Shown one piece after another: positions 1-8,585 of a DNA stretch of 64,000 nucleotides. The notes beneath the pieces are model-generated. The model ran no database searches. It was not told the DNA's origin and saw nothing but the letters and a program-made list of their open reading frames with translations. This stretch comes from Pseudomonas sp. UYIF39 (GTDB lineage: Bacteria > Pseudomonadota > Gammaproteobacteria > Pseudomonadales > Pseudomonadaceae), in assembly GCF_029963765.1 (NCBI RefSeq), contig NZ_JALBYU010000001.1, forward strand, positions 372,001-436,000, read 5' to 3'. Position 1 is the stretch's first letter; each line of letters opens with the position of its first letter. Position numbers and translations under genes: made by a program.

Positions 1-951
1 GCCGTTGCTGTGTACTTTCAGTGCCAGGCAATGCATCGGGTCGCGGCTGCTGCCAAAGCACTGCACATCGCCATTTTCCTGTTGGACGATCTGGCTGACC
101 TGAGCGCTATATCCCCGTGCCTTGAAGGTCATGAAACCATCCACGGCGAAACTTTCGTCGAGTCTGCCGTCGGTGTGATAGCGGGCCAGCAAACCTTCTT
201 CAGGGAAGTTGATCGACCCGCCCACCAGGATCCGGCCGTCTCGTTGCACCACCAGGCTGCTGAGCCAGGTGTTCATCAACAAGTGCCTGACAATCACGAA
301 GCCACGGCCGTTGAAGGAGTCGTCCAGTGAACCGTCGGTGTTGAGTCGTATCAGCATGCCGACATGATCGGCCAGTTCGAAGTGATGATTGGCCTGCAGC
401 AGGATTCGACCATCCTCCTGCACGCAGACATCGCAGGCTTCTGCGCCCGGTATGCCAGGTGGTAGCCAGGTGTCACGCACCCCTTGGGAAAGACCGCCCG
501 GCAGACGCACGACGCAGCGGCCATTGTCGCCAAAACATTGAGCCGGCCGACCATGCTGATCAAACAGGGCGAGGGCGGGCAGTGTCCGGTGAGCATTTTC
601 GTAGTGCAGGCCGGCTACCAGAATGTGCCCATCGGCCAGTACGTGGACTTTGCCGGCCATAGCCTCGAAGCCGTGTTCAAATTGCCCGATGACGCTGCCT
701 TGAATGCCAAACGTCAGATCTGCCGAGCCGTCCTCGAGCAAGCGTGCCACGCCGAAGCGGCTACCGCCTGGCTTTCCTACCTTCGCCGCGACTAACAACC
801 TGCCACGTGAATCAAGCGCGACCCCGTTGGCCATGCTTGAGAGGCTGCCAGCGAAATACACCTGGGTTTTGCCAGACGAGGCAAAGGTTGTATCAAGATT
901 GCCGGCGTTGTTCAGGGTTGCCGGTAGTGCAAACGCAGTCTGGATTGACAT
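1..951 (-). CDS. Delta-60 repeat (DUF5122) beta-propeller protein, 3' part cut by window edge
   Basis: The frame is open from an ATG at 951 to the left edge, showing 317 codons and no stop. AAGGAG sits eight bases before the ATG, which fixes the start. There is no signal peptide. Roughly every 50-60 residues the protein repeats a pattern of a small hydrophobic strand, DGRIL(V/L) and then LDxSF: NLDTTF near residue 18, SADLTF near 76, then GSLDDSF and GRLDESF further on. This is the signature of delta-60/DUF5122 repeats, which are expected to fold as a beta-propeller. No catalytic motif is visible, so the function is unknown. It is read away from the fap region and may be unrelated to it. Family call fairly sure, role unknown. 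Confidence 0.8.
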   Translation of the reverse strand, partial: MSIQTAFALPATLNNAGNLDTTFASSGKTQVYFAGSLSSMANGVALDSRGRLLVAAKVGKPGGSRFGVARLLEDGSADLTFGIQGSVIGQFEHGFEAMAGKVHVLADGHILVAGLHYENAHRTLPALALFDQHGRPAQCFGDNGRCVVRLPGGLSQGVRDTWLPPGIPGAEACDVCVQEDGRILLQANHHFELADHVGMLIRLNTDGSLDDSFNGRGFVIVRHLLMNTWLSSLVVQRDGRILVGGSINFPEEGLLARYHTDGRLDESFAVDGFMTFKARGYSAQVSQIVQQENGDVQCFGSSRDPMHCLALKVHSNG

Positions 952-1158
952 GCACGCAGCTCCTTGCGAGTCGTCCTGAACCAGGAGTTTGGGTGGCGAC
1001 TGTATAAGGAAACATTCAATCCCTGAACGCCTGGTTGCACAACTGTCATAACTAACAGGCGGAGGGTCGCTGTGTGCCAGAACAGTGTCTTTTCGAACCA
1101 TTGACAAGCCTGCCAAGTAATTGGGCACGTGCAAGTTCGAATAATAATCGGGGAGGGT

Positions 1159-1182
1159 GCGGGTTACCGTTTAGTAACCCGC
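1159..1182 (-). terminator. Hairpin after the small gene 1190..1459
   Basis: A 9-bp perfect inverted repeat (GCGGGTTAC / GTAACCCGC, 6-base loop) starts eight bases past the stop codon of the minus-strand gene. No T-run follows on the minus strand, so it may be only a weak terminator or a mRNA 3'-end stabiliser. Confidence 0.4.
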
Positions 1183-1189
1183 AAAACGC

Positions 1190-1459
1190 TTAGTGTGGCA
1201 TCGACCACGATAGGAGTTTGTAACCCTCCTCACTCAATTCCGCACGTGCTGCTTCAAGCAGGCATTCAAGTTGCGCAGGATCGGTATAGGCACTGCTTGG
1301 AATCTGCTTACGGCCGATGCTGCGGGTGTTGGTGCGATCGATAACGGTCAGGCTGAGTTCGCCATTGCCGTCTTGTGGGGCCCAGGCCACGCATTGGAAC
1401 GGTTGGAATGCGCGGTCGGCAATCAAAAGAGCTTCGTTGATGCGCAGCGGAGCGTTCAT
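1190..1459 (-). CDS. Small conserved protein of unknown function, 89 aa
   Basis: I chose the ATG at 1459 (MNAPLRI...) rather than the in-frame ATG at 1483, because the purine-rich GAGAG ribosome-site candidate lies between them. The product is a short, acidic, soluble protein with no signal peptide or membrane segment. Its pattern is FQPFQCVAW, then an LSLTVIDR strand, then a predicted C-terminal helix LECLLEAARAEL. This layout is reminiscent of the Pseudomonas DUF3509 family, but I cannot confirm membership. It stands alone, between the delta-60 gene and the sigma-54 activator gene. No function can be assigned. Confidence 0.6.
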   Translation of the reverse strand: MNAPLRINEALLIADRAFQPFQCVAWAPQDGNGELSLTVIDRTNTRSIGRKQIPSSAYTDPAQLECLLEAARAELSEEGYKLLSWSMPH

Positions 1460-1800
1460 GGGGGTTTCTCTCTGTATGCCCAATCAAATGATGTGCCGTC
1501 GGTTGGGCTTACCGTTCGGCTGGTTACTTGTACTGATGCCCGCAACCGGGGGGCGGGTCACATACAATTAAAAGAAATATCAACTTTCTTTCATTGGCTC
1601 AAGGTTCGGACAGGGTTTAAAGCTGAATGAAAGGCAGGACTCGTTAGGTAACTAACTAAGTCGCTTCTTATAACTAATAACGCAACTGCTCTATAGTCAA
1701 ACGGTACAAGGTCACGTCAAATTATTGCTAACGTTACAGCCAGGTCCGCCAAACGACTGTTTTTAATAATATTTCATAAATTTGGCGCCAAGGAACAGCC
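1460..1800. other. Intergenic region before the sigma-54 activator
   Basis: No gene seen. The right half (about 1560-1790) is clearly AT-rich compared with its surroundings and contains repeated TAACTAA-like words near 1647 and 1671. A 7-bp inverted repeat (GCCAAAC-type / TTTGGC) flanks an A/T tract at about 1748-1788, just before the ribosome site of the activator gene. This is a plausible promoter/operator zone, but no specific site can be called. Confidence 0.4.
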
Positions 1801-3126
1801 ATGATCGAAGCGCCTGCCTTACGACGTCTGTTAGTAGTGGACCCTTGCGACGACTGTCATCGTCTGCTGCCGGTTTTGCGCTCTGTGGATTGGGATGTTG
1901 ACAGCTGTAGCCTGGAAAATGCTGCCGACAAAACCTGCGATGTCGGCCTGTTGCGTTTGCAGCCTTTCCACCTCGAACACCCGGAAGCCGTCAAAGAGCT
2001 GATCAGCCGTAGCGGTACCGAGTGGATCGCCGTACTCAACCAGGAAGTCCTGCGATTGCAGAATGTCGGGGACTTTGTTTGCGAATGGTTTTTCGATTTC
2101 CATACCTTGCCATTTGATGTGTCCCGGGTTCAGGTGACGCTGGGCCGGGCATTCGGGATGGCACGCCTGCGTGGGCAGGGCACGGTTCACATTGATCAAC
2201 CTGAGCACGAGCTGCTTGGCGACAGCAAGCCGATTCGCGAACTGCGCAAGTTGCTGAGCAAGCTGGCGCCCACGGAGTCTCCGGTATTGATCCGGGGTGA
2301 AAGCGGTACCGGTAAAGAACTGGTCGCCCGCACGCTCCATCGACAATCCCAACGTCACAGCAAACCCTTTGTCGCGATCAATTGCGGCGCAATTCCCGAA
2401 CACTTGATCCAGTCCGAACTGTTTGGCCACGAGAAGGGGGCCTTTACTGGCGCCCATCAACGCAAAGTCGGGCGGATCGAAGCGGCTAACGGCGGCACGC
2501 TGTTTCTCGACGAAATCGGTGATCTTCCCCTGGAGCTGCAGGCCAACCTGTTGCGTTTCCTCCAGGAAAAGCACATCGAGCGGGTGGGTGGCAGTCAGCC
2601 GATTCCCGTGGATGTGCGGGTGTTGGCCGCGACCCATGTCGATCTTGAGGCTGCGATCGAGAAAAAACGCTTTCGTGAAGACCTGTATTACCGCCTGAAC
2701 GTGTTGCAGGTCGCGACCGCACCCCTGCGTGAGCGCAATGGCGATCTGTCGATGCTGGCCAACCACTTTTCCCATTTCTACAGCCATGAAACCGGCCGCC
2801 GTCCGCGCAGCTTCAGTGAAGACGCCTTGATTGCCATGGGCAAGCATGACTGGCCGGGCAATGTGCGCGAGCTGGCCAACCGGGTACGTCGCGGGTTGGT
2901 ACTGGCCGAAGGCCGGCAGATCGAAGCGCGAGACCTGGGGCTGATCAGCCAGCAGGCCATTGCCGCGCCGATGGGCACGCTGGAAAACTACAAGCACCGG
3001 GCAGAGCGCCAGGCCTTGTGCGATGTACTTAACCGCCACAGCGATAATTTGAGCATCGCCGCCAAGGTGCTGGGGATATCCAGGCCTACCTTCTACCGTT
3101 TGTTGCATAAGCATCAGATACGTTGA
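1801..3126 (+). CDS. Sigma-54-dependent activator (bacterial enhancer-binding protein)
   Basis: A 441-residue protein with the three-part layout of an enhancer-binding protein. Residues about 1-120 form a receiver-like or VpsR/FleQ-like N-terminal domain. Next comes an AAA+ domain with Walker A GESGTGKE (166-173), the sigma-54 contact loop GAFTGA (213-218) and Walker B acids D237/E238. The protein ends in a Fis-type helix-turn-helix (IAAKVLGISRPTFYRLL). The normal phospho-acceptor position after the third strand reads LLRLQP, not a D-x-x-P, so regulation by phosphorylation is unlikely. AAGGA lies seven bases before the ATG. The gene converges on the fap operon and shares a terminator with it. 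A -24/-12 promoter precedes fapA (8586..8602), so this protein is the obvious candidate activator of fap (inference). Confidence 0.92.
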   Translation: MIEAPALRRLLVVDPCDDCHRLLPVLRSVDWDVDSCSLENAADKTCDVGLLRLQPFHLEHPEAVKELISRSGTEWIAVLNQEVLRLQNVGDFVCEWFFDFHTLPFDVSRVQVTLGRAFGMARLRGQGTVHIDQPEHELLGDSKPIRELRKLLSKLAPTESPVLIRGESGTGKELVARTLHRQSQRHSKPFVAINCGAIPEHLIQSELFGHEKGAFTGAHQRKVGRIEAANGGTLFLDEIGDLPLELQANLLRFLQEKHIERVGGSQPIPVDVRVLAATHVDLEAAIEKKRFREDLYYRLNVLQVATAPLRERNGDLSMLANHFSHFYSHETGRRPRSFSEDALIAMGKHDWPGNVRELANRVRRGLVLAEGRQIEARDLGLISQQAIAAPMGTLENYKHRAERQALCDVLNRHSDNLSIAAKVLGISRPTFYRLLHKHQIR

Positions 3127-3165
3127 GCTGCAAGTAAACGCTCTGAAAATTTGGAGCAATAAACA

Positions 3166-3197
3166 ACAAAAAACCCGCCGAAAAGCGGGTTTTTTGT
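3166..3197. terminator. Bidirectional intrinsic terminator between the activator gene and fapF
   Basis: Perfect 13-bp stem whose arms carry A-runs on the left and T-runs on the right (GCGGG core, loop CGAAAA). It therefore works in both directions, serving the + strand activator (stop at 3126) and the minus-strand fap operon (fapF stop at 3208). Confidence 0.93.
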
Positions 3198-3207
3198 GGG
3201 TGCCGGG

Positions 3208-4488
3208 TTAGAAGTAGTACGGGAATTTCAGGCTGAAGGAAAAGTCTGGCGAGTCGTCGGTCAGGCCGATGGCCAGGTTGGGTACGATCGTCAGGTTATT
3301 AGTGGCTGCCAGGGTCATGCCGATGTTGAAGTTGGCCGAGTTGTAATCGCTGTTGGTAATCGATTGCCAATCGCCACCGTCCGGTTTGATCTTGCTCTTG
3401 CGAGCGAACTGGTCGGTGAACGAGAACGACATACTCATCTTCTCGTTCAAGGCGAATGCAATACCGGCGCCGACCTGCCAGGAATTACCCAGTTTCACGT
3501 CCCCGGGCACCTTGGAGTTGACCTGAGGGCTGATGTCGCTGAAAGAGTCTTCAAGGTTGTAGGTGTAGGCCAGGCTGCCGAACAGCACGGCCGGGTCGTA
3601 GGTTTTGACCAGCGAGATACCCGGGGTGATCGACCAGACACCGTTGCCAGTAGGCAAGTCCTCGGGAATCGCAAGGTTATCGTTGTTCGGTTCCTGGACC
3701 AGCTTGATGCCGTATGGATCCTTACCGGTCGGCGCCTTGACGCGCAATGTAACGACTGCATCGGGCAGGTTGGCCGACTCATCCAGAAACTTATAAGCAA
3801 CACCAAAGTTCACATCGCCGATGGTCGGGTCGCGGGTAACGGTGGCGTCCGACGTCACCGGTCCTGCGCCACCGGCGCCACCGGAGGAATACGTTGATTC
3901 GCGATAAACCACAGGAACGTTAATGTCGAACTGCCAGCGTTGTCCCGTGTTGTAGCGCGCGGTCAGGTCCAAGGTCCAGTTATCCGCCTTGATACGGTCG
4001 ATGTTGATGTTGCCAAGAAAAATCGAGTCCAGTGCCAGAAAGCCATTGAGCGTCAGCGCACGGGTATCGTAGTGCGTGTAGGTCACGCCGGTTTCGAGGC
4101 TGAACTTGCCACCACCGAAGAAGCCGCTGGCTTCGTCATACAGATTGGAAACGCTTTGCGCAGGTTCCGAATCATCCTTGAGTGATTGGCCGTACGAACT
4201 GCCTGTGGTTCCCGGCGCACCGGCGGCCACCGTCTGGCCACCCTTGGGCGTTTCGGCAGGGGATTTGGTCAGGCGTTTGGGAACCGGTGTCGCAGGTGTT
4301 TCTTCGACTTGGCGAACGCGTTGCTCGAGTACCATCAGCGCGTTCTGTTGTGCTTCGTAACGCTGTTTCAACTCCATGAGTTCTTGTTTTAATAATTCGA
4401 CCTGGGGGTCCGGTGCTGCGTATAGCAGTGGGGCCGGGGCCAGGCTACTCAAACAAACGATAGCTCTGAACGTTAACGATCGGTGCAT
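3208..4488 (-). CDS. fapF: FapF, outer-membrane pore for amyloid export
   Basis: Last gene of the fap operon, 426 aa. A signal peptide (ending ...LLYAAP near residue 26) is followed by a heptad-rich coiled coil, about residues 30-63 ([19 protein letters not shown]...). A Pro/Gly-rich linker comes next, and then a long series of amphipathic beta strands ending in the aromatic C-terminal signature ...[10 protein letters not shown]. This matches FapF, known as a trimeric beta-barrel that secretes Fap subunits, with the coiled coil acting as a periplasmic gate or trimeriser. The AGAAGGGA ribosome site is ten bases before the ATG. It ends at the shared terminator 3166..3197. Identification is confident because all six genes are present in canonical order. 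Confidence 0.95.
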   Translation of the reverse strand: MHRSLTFRAIVCLSSLAPAPLLYAAPDPQVELLKQELMELKQRYEAQQNALMVLEQRVRQVEETPATPVPKRLTKSPAETPKGGQTVAAGAPGTTGSSYGQSLKDDSEPAQSVSNLYDEASGFFGGGKFSLETGVTYTHYDTRALTLNGFLALDSIFLGNINIDRIKADNWTLDLTARYNTGQRWQFDINVPVVYRESTYSSGGAGGAGPVTSDATVTRDPTIGDVNFGVAYKFLDESANLPDAVVTLRVKAPTGKDPYGIKLVQEPNNDNLAIPEDLPTGNGVWSITPGISLVKTYDPAVLFGSLAYTYNLEDSFSDISPQVNSKVPGDVKLGNSWQVGAGIAFALNEKMSMSFSFTDQFARKSKIKPDGGDWQSITNSDYNSANFNIGMTLAATNNLTIVPNLAIGLTDDSPDFSFSLKFPYYF

Positions 4489-4534
4489 GGGTTAGGCGTC
4501 CCTTCTGACTTCATCTGATGAGACTGAGCGTAGA

Positions 4535-5275
4535 TCAGAATCCTTGAGTGCGAAGACCTTTGAGTTGGTCCAGGTTGCCGTTCAGGGACCCGCCTGTTGG
4601 CCCGTTGTCGCGCAGCACGACATTGAGGGACGTGAGGTTGCTGACATGGTTGCCACCGCCGAGCAACGTCGTGTTCTGCATCAGCCCACCCTGGGCCAGA
4701 CGTTGTACGGTACTGCCCTGGTTATTGTTGGCCACGATGTTGAGTTGCACACCCGTACCGGTCGAGGAAATGCTCAGCGAGCCAGCGCCATTGGCGCCGG
4801 ACAACGTCGAGCCTGCGGCCAATGCCTGGCCCTGCTGTTGCGTTGCTGGCGCTTGGCTAGCCTTTGTGACGTTGATCTCAACGTTGTTGTAGGCAGTGTT
4901 ATTGTCGCCGGCAGCACGCACGACTTGAGTGACGCCTTCGGTGCTGTTGAGGCCGCTGCCGCCAGTGACGGTACCGGAGCCTTGCGAATTCGCTGAGCCA
5001 CTACCTTTTTCGTTGATTATCGACACATAGAACTGTGGCGTGATGGTCGATTGTTGAATTTGCATCGAGGAAGTTGCCCCGATCACTTCACCGTTGGCAT
5101 TTTGCCAAGTGCTGGTCATGACAAGGCCGAAACTTATGATTCGTCCCGGCATGACATAGCGGCCTCGCAGGGTTGCCAATTCCTGATCGTTCAGTTCAAT
5201 GGGTTTGAATATCTGTGCCTGGGTCGGCAGGCTGGCGGCCAGGCAAACCACGGCCAGCCAGATTGGAGTCTTCAT
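4535..5275 (-). CDS. fapE: FapE, secreted amyloid accessory or minor subunit
   Basis: 246 aa with a classical signal peptide (cleavage near residue 20, ...PTQAQ). The mature protein starts with a compact region (IELNDQELATLRGRYVMPGR...). It is followed by a Gly/Ser/Asn/Gln-rich stretch with amyloid-like low-complexity strands (STLSGANGAGSLSIS, LNIVANNNQGS). FapE is known as an extracellular, fibre-associated component exported through FapF; its exact job is less clear than that of FapB and FapC. It lies between fapD and fapF in the expected position, 46 bases upstream of fapF, so the genes are surely co-transcribed. Confidence 0.93.
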   Translation of the reverse strand: MKTPIWLAVVCLAASLPTQAQIFKPIELNDQELATLRGRYVMPGRIISFGLVMTSTWQNANGEVIGATSSMQIQQSTITPQFYVSIINEKGSGSANSQGSGTVTGGSGLNSTEGVTQVVRAAGDNNTAYNNVEINVTKASQAPATQQQGQALAAGSTLSGANGAGSLSISSTGTGVQLNIVANNNQGSTVQRLAQGGLMQNTTLLGGGNHVSNLTSLNVVLRDNGPTGGSLNGNLDQLKGLRTQGF

Positions 5276-5309
5276 TGGAATGCTCCCGGAGCGTCGTGCT
5301 CCCTTGTTA

Positions 5310-5990
5310 TTAGAAGAAGTCGCTTTGGATGAATCCGAAATCCATCAACTCTGCGTCTTGCACCGGGCTGAAGGTGTTGATGCGGTTCTTGGCGCTCAGT
5401 GGCAGGGGTGGATCGAGCAACACATTGGCTTTGTCATAGCCCTGGCCGATGACGGCAAAGATGATGCCGTTCCAGCCTTTGACAAAGTCGTCGACTTTGT
5501 AGCGTTTATGACCGAGTACCGGATCTCCGATATATACCCAGCCCTTATGGACTCTTTGCATGACCACAAAATGTTTGTAGCCACGGATATCCATGAGCAC
5601 CACCACCGGAATTTTGATTTCGCTCAAGGTTTCCGTCGCTACCCGGTAGCCACGGGCGCGCATGCCGATACTTTCCACGTAGCGCTTCATGTCGAGCATG
5701 GAGAAGCCCTGGACGCGGACAAGATCCTGATCGGAATGTGACAGCATGCCTTCGATGATTTGTTCTTCGTTCACGTCCAGCCAATAGGCCTGGCGCAAAA
5801 TGGTCGCTAGCGCAGCTGCGCCGCAACTGAAGTCGGTTTTCTGTTGCACCAGATCGGAAAATTTGCGCTCACGCACGCTTTGGATCGGCTTGAACACCAC
5901 CGCGCCGCCCGGCAGGACGGAAAACGGCAGTTGTGCAGCCTCGCTCACACTGGCCAAGCAAAGCAAAAATGCCAAGGCGATAATGCGCAT
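5310..5990 (-). CDS. fapD: FapD, C39-type cysteine protease of the amyloid system
   Basis: I placed the start at the ATG at 5990, giving 226 aa: it begins a good signal peptide (RIIALAFLLCLASVSEA) and has AGAAGG nine bases upstream. An ATG 39 bases further upstream would fall inside a terminator-like hairpin. The protein carries the C39 peptidase layout: Cys56 in FSCGAAAL, His140 in YKHFVVM and Asp156 in IGDPVLGH. Members of this family (bacteriocin-transporter peptidase domains) cut after double-Gly leaders. In Fap systems FapD is required for fibre export and is thought to process Fap subunits in the periplasm. It follows fapC across a 62-base gap that contains the hairpin at 6020..6039. 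Confidence 0.94.
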   Translation of the reverse strand: MRIIALAFLLCLASVSEAAQLPFSVLPGGAVVFKPIQSVRERKFSDLVQQKTDFSCGAAALATILRQAYWLDVNEEQIIEGMLSHSDQDLVRVQGFSMLDMKRYVESIGMRARGYRVATETLSEIKIPVVVLMDIRGYKHFVVMQRVHKGWVYIGDPVLGHKRYKVDDFVKGWNGIIFAVIGQGYDKANVLLDPPLPLSAKNRINTFSPVQDAELMDFGFIQSDFF

Positions 5991-6019
5991 AGAGGGACGC
6001 CTTCTGGTTGTGTTGAAAA

Positions 6020-6039
6020 AGGCCCCCAAAAGGGGGCCT
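6020..6039 (-). terminator. Terminator-like hairpin between fapC and fapD
   Basis: Perfect 8-bp GC-rich stem (AGGCCCCC / GGGGGCCT) with a 4-base loop, followed on the minus strand by TTTTTC. It begins 13 bases after the fapC stop codon. The structure has the form of an intrinsic terminator placed inside the operon. It probably lets only part of the transcripts proceed into fapDEF, or protects the fapABC 3' end. Confidence 0.8.
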
Positions 6040-6052
6040 CCAGAGACAACAA

Positions 6053-7465
6053 TTAGAACGATTGGTTGGCAATGGACAGCGAGTTGCTTTGTTGGTTACC
6101 CACACCGGCAGCTACGTTGACGCCCAGGTTGCCACTGCCACCATTCACCGAACCGCTCAGGGTTGCAGTGTTGGTTACAGGGTTTGCCCAGCCAGTTGGA
6201 GTCAGCACTTGATAGGAGTAGGTGTTGCTCAGATCATATGAGCTGCTTTCACTGTAGCTTTTCGCTTTGTCATACGCAGATTCGGACGACTTGCTGCCCG
6301 ATTTATCGTACGAGGAGGAGGACGATTTATCGTAGGATTTATCGTACGATTTTGCGAACGAGGAATCGCTCGATCTGTCGTACGAGGAATCGTGCGATCT
6401 GTCGTACGAGGAATCGCGCGATTTGTCGTACGATTTGTCTATCGATGCATTGAGCGTTGCGTCGACCGATGCGTTAAACGATGCGTCGGAAGACCTGCTG
6501 CGGGTGCGATCGCCATTACCGTTATTAAAGGTAGTGGAACTGGAAGCCGCCGCAGCAGCGTCCAAAGTAGCGTTCAAGGAAGCACTCAAAGAAGCACTCG
6601 AAGAACCGCTTGCATTACTGCTGTTGGAACCGCTTGAATTACTGCTGTTGGAACCGCTCGCATTACTGCTGTGAGAACCGCTTATATCAACGCTTGTGGA
6701 ACCGCTGGCTGCAGAGTTCTTGGAGCCGGCCGCGGCCCAACTCGAAGAAGCGCTTTCACTGCCGCTAGCCGAGAACGACTTATCCTTGGAAAAACTACCG
6801 CTGGCCGTGTTGGTAACGGTGATCGTATCCACACGGTAGGTCCGATCAGCGTCGTTATTCACTGTCAGGCCAGGACTGCTTTGGTTGGCAGAGGCGGTGG
6901 CGTGTGCGTTACCCAACGGGGAGTTGGAGTTGGCAATTGCCATGGTGTTTTTCTGTTGGTTAAGGTCGCCGCCAGCAACGTTGACCCCCATATTGCCGTT
7001 GCTGCCATCAGCCGATCCGCTCATCACAGCAGAGTTTGTGGTGCCGTAGTTGTGGACCTTGTTGTTGTTGCTGTATTGCATGACTTTAGCGCTGGCGTCG
7101 GCATTGCCGAACACGAAGCTGTTATCGAGGCTGGAGGAGGAACCAGCGTTTGCGATGGCGGCCGCGTTGTCTTGTTGGTTGCCGGCGCCTGCTGCCACGT
7201 TGACGCCGACGTTGCCGCTCGAGCCCGAGGCAGAACTGCTCATCTCGGCTGAGTTCTGAGTCCCTTGGTTGTAGATGCTGTTGCCGGTATTGGTCTGCTT
7301 ATCGTTCGCATTGGCGGTCGCGTCAGTATGGATCCATGTTGGAGGAGGGGTGTGGTTATCGTTGTTATGGTGACCACGTCGATCGTTCTGTCCAGCTTGA
7401 GCAGCAACAGCCAAGACCGCAGCGATTGCAAAAACCAGAGGTTTTATTGCCATCGAAGGTTTCAT
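6053..7465 (-). CDS. fapC: FapC, major functional-amyloid subunit
   Basis: 470 aa; signal peptide to about residue 24, GGAG seven bases before the ATG. Three imperfect amyloid repeats, each of the form NSAxMSGSxxGSxGNxGVNVAxGxxNQQxN, occur at about 71-105, 143-178 and 433-468. The first linker is short. The second (about 181-430) is very long and extremely rich in Ser, Asp, Tyr and Asn, with strings of SxYDKS and SNxSGS units. The repeats form the cross-beta core in known Fap fibres. No Cys is present near the C-terminus. As the bulk fibre protein it should need the highest expression, which fits the hairpin that follows it at 6020..6039. Confidence 0.95.
   Translation of the reverse strand: MKPSMAIKPLVFAIAAVLAVAAQAGQNDRRGHHNNDNHTPPPTWIHTDATANANDKQTNTGNSIYNQGTQNSAEMSSSASGSSGNVGVNVAAGAGNQQDNAAAIANAGSSSSLDNSFVFGNADASAKVMQYSNNNKVHNYGTTNSAVMSGSADGSNGNMGVNVAGGDLNQQKNTMAIANSNSPLGNAHATASANQSSPGLTVNNDADRTYRVDTITVTNTASGSFSKDKSFSASGSESASSSWAAAGSKNSAASGSTSVDISGSHSSNASGSNSSNSSGSNSSNASGSSSASLSASLNATLDAAAAASSSTTFNNGNGDRTRSRSSDASFNASVDATLNASIDKSYDKSRDSSYDRSHDSSYDRSSDSSFAKSYDKSYDKSSSSSYDKSGSKSSESAYDKAKSYSESSSYDLSNTYSYQVLTPTGWANPVTNTATLSGSVNGGSGNLGVNVAAGVGNQQSNSLSIANQSF
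6240..6450 (-). repeat. Coding tandem repeats (SYDKS/SYDRS units) in the FapC linker
   Basis: Degenerate 15- to 24-base units, recognisable on the + strand as repeated TCGTACGAGGAATCG / GATTTATCGTACGA words, encode strings of S-[YF]-[DA]-[KR]-S. A second low-complexity block (SNASGSN-type) lies at about 6590-6700. Both are in frame within fapC and likely vary in length between strains. Confidence 0.8.
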
Positions 7466-7516
7466 GGTGATTCTCCGTACTTATTTTAGGTTAAGTGTTG
7501 TACCTACCTGTTTGGG

Positions 7517-8089
7517 TCAATCCGTGACCCGTACGCTCAGGGTATTGGCCGTTCGGTTTCCCACCCCGGCGCTCTGATTCAACTGGATCACCCCACGGCT
7601 ACCGGTGAAGGCCTGATCGCTGGTAGCGACTTGGCGATAGCCTGGTGCAGAGTCAGTTGGATCGGAGTTAGTGATCAGCGTCACGTTCTGTTGCCTTAGG
7701 ACGCTGTCGTCGATGCTTTGCGGCTGAGTACTGATGCTTATCCTCAGGGCATTGGCTTGCTGGTTGCTGGCCCCCGCGCTCTGGTTGACGCCCAGTACGC
7801 CGTTGCCGTGGCTGAAGGAGTCGCCTTGAATGCTGGATCGAGCATCGATTCTGGGGTCGACCACCGTACGCAACCGTTGGCGAATCTGTGTGGTCGCGCT
7901 GGCTCCGTGGCCAACGGCAATGGCTCGGGCGTTAGCCTGTTGCTGTAGATCGCCGGCAGCCTGGTTGACCGTGAGGTTGCCGTTGTACTGCATGCCCGAA
8001 CCGTCGATGTCGGCGTTATTGATGACGGGAGGTTGGGCAAAGGTCGATGCACTGCAAAACATGGCGATAATCAGCAGCGTACGATTCAT
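7517..8089 (-). CDS. fapB: FapB, amyloid nucleator subunit
   Basis: 190 aa; signal peptide (cut near residue 18, STFAQ). Three repeats related to those of FapC are visible: YNGNLTVNQAAGDLQQQAN (about 35-53), HGNGVLGVNQSAGASNQQAN (about 93-112) and SRGVIQLNQSAGVGNRTAN near the C-terminus. Linkers are much shorter than in FapC. In the studied systems FapB is the minor subunit that nucleates FapC fibrillation. It starts one base after the fapA stop codon, so the two are translated from one message. Confidence 0.94.
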   Translation of the reverse strand: MNRTLLIIAMFCSASTFAQPPVINNADIDGSGMQYNGNLTVNQAAGDLQQQANARAIAVGHGASATTQIRQRLRTVVDPRIDARSSIQGDSFSHGNGVLGVNQSAGASNQQANALRISISTQPQSIDDSVLRQQNVTLITNSDPTDSAPGYRQVATSDQAFTGSRGVIQLNQSAGVGNRTANTLSVRVTD

Positions 8090-8090
8090 C

Positions 8091-8528
8091 TTAACGGTCT
8101 CCCGTTATGACTTTCAGAGCACCCAGGCCTTGCTGGACGCTTGAATTGACCATGTTGGCAATACCGTTGCCCGAATTTCCCGAACGTCCAGCGGGGAGGT
8201 TGGAAAGCTGGGTCTGGTTGGTGATATTGCCGCTCAGGTTGTTAGAACCTTGAGCAACCAGGCGTGTGATACCTGCACCACTGGCGACGTTGGCAAAGTC
8301 ACCGTCGCTCAATTCGCTCGTTTGACTGAGGACGTATTTGGACGGGTTGGCATTGGCGGTCGTGGGGCTAGGATCGGGAATCATCGGCGCACGCGTTGCC
8401 ATGCGCGGTTGGACATCACGTTTGATAATGATGATGCCGTTGTCAGCTTGTACGGGCAGACAGACACTTGAGCCCAGTGCGCATCCGATCAGCAGGAGGC
8501 TATAGAAGTTGTTTTCAAGTTTCCCCAC
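8091..8528 (-). CDS. fapA: FapA, chaperone-like regulator of Fap assembly
   Basis: First gene of the operon, 145 aa. A signal peptide covers about residues 1-28 (FYSLLLIGCALGSSVCLPVQA). The mature protein has no FapB/FapC-type repeat but has a Ser/Gly/Asn-rich C-terminal half (ASGAGITRLVAQGSNNLSG...). FapA is known to limit premature FapC fibrillation and to influence the FapB:FapC ratio. It is preceded by the sigma-54-type promoter at 8586..8602 and followed with almost no gap by fapB. Confidence 0.9.
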   Translation of the reverse strand: MGKLENNFYSLLLIGCALGSSVCLPVQADNGIIIIKRDVQPRMATRAPMIPDPSPTTANANPSKYVLSQTSELSDGDFANVASGAGITRLVAQGSNNLSGNITNQTQLSNLPAGRSGNSGNGIANMVNSSVQQGLGALKVITGDR

Positions 8529-8585
8529 GGCGGCAATTCCTTCTGTAAGTGGAACGCTGGCCCTTATCAGCGTTGCGAGGAAGAG

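Noticed and set aside
1831..3159. 442-codon minus-strand open frame
   Set aside because: Antisense to the sigma-54 activator, which has complete motifs and a good ribosome site.
6240..6710. Regular short repeats that could suggest a CRISPR array
   Set aside because: Repeats are in frame within fapC, vary in length, have no unique spacers and encode SYDKS/SNASGS units.
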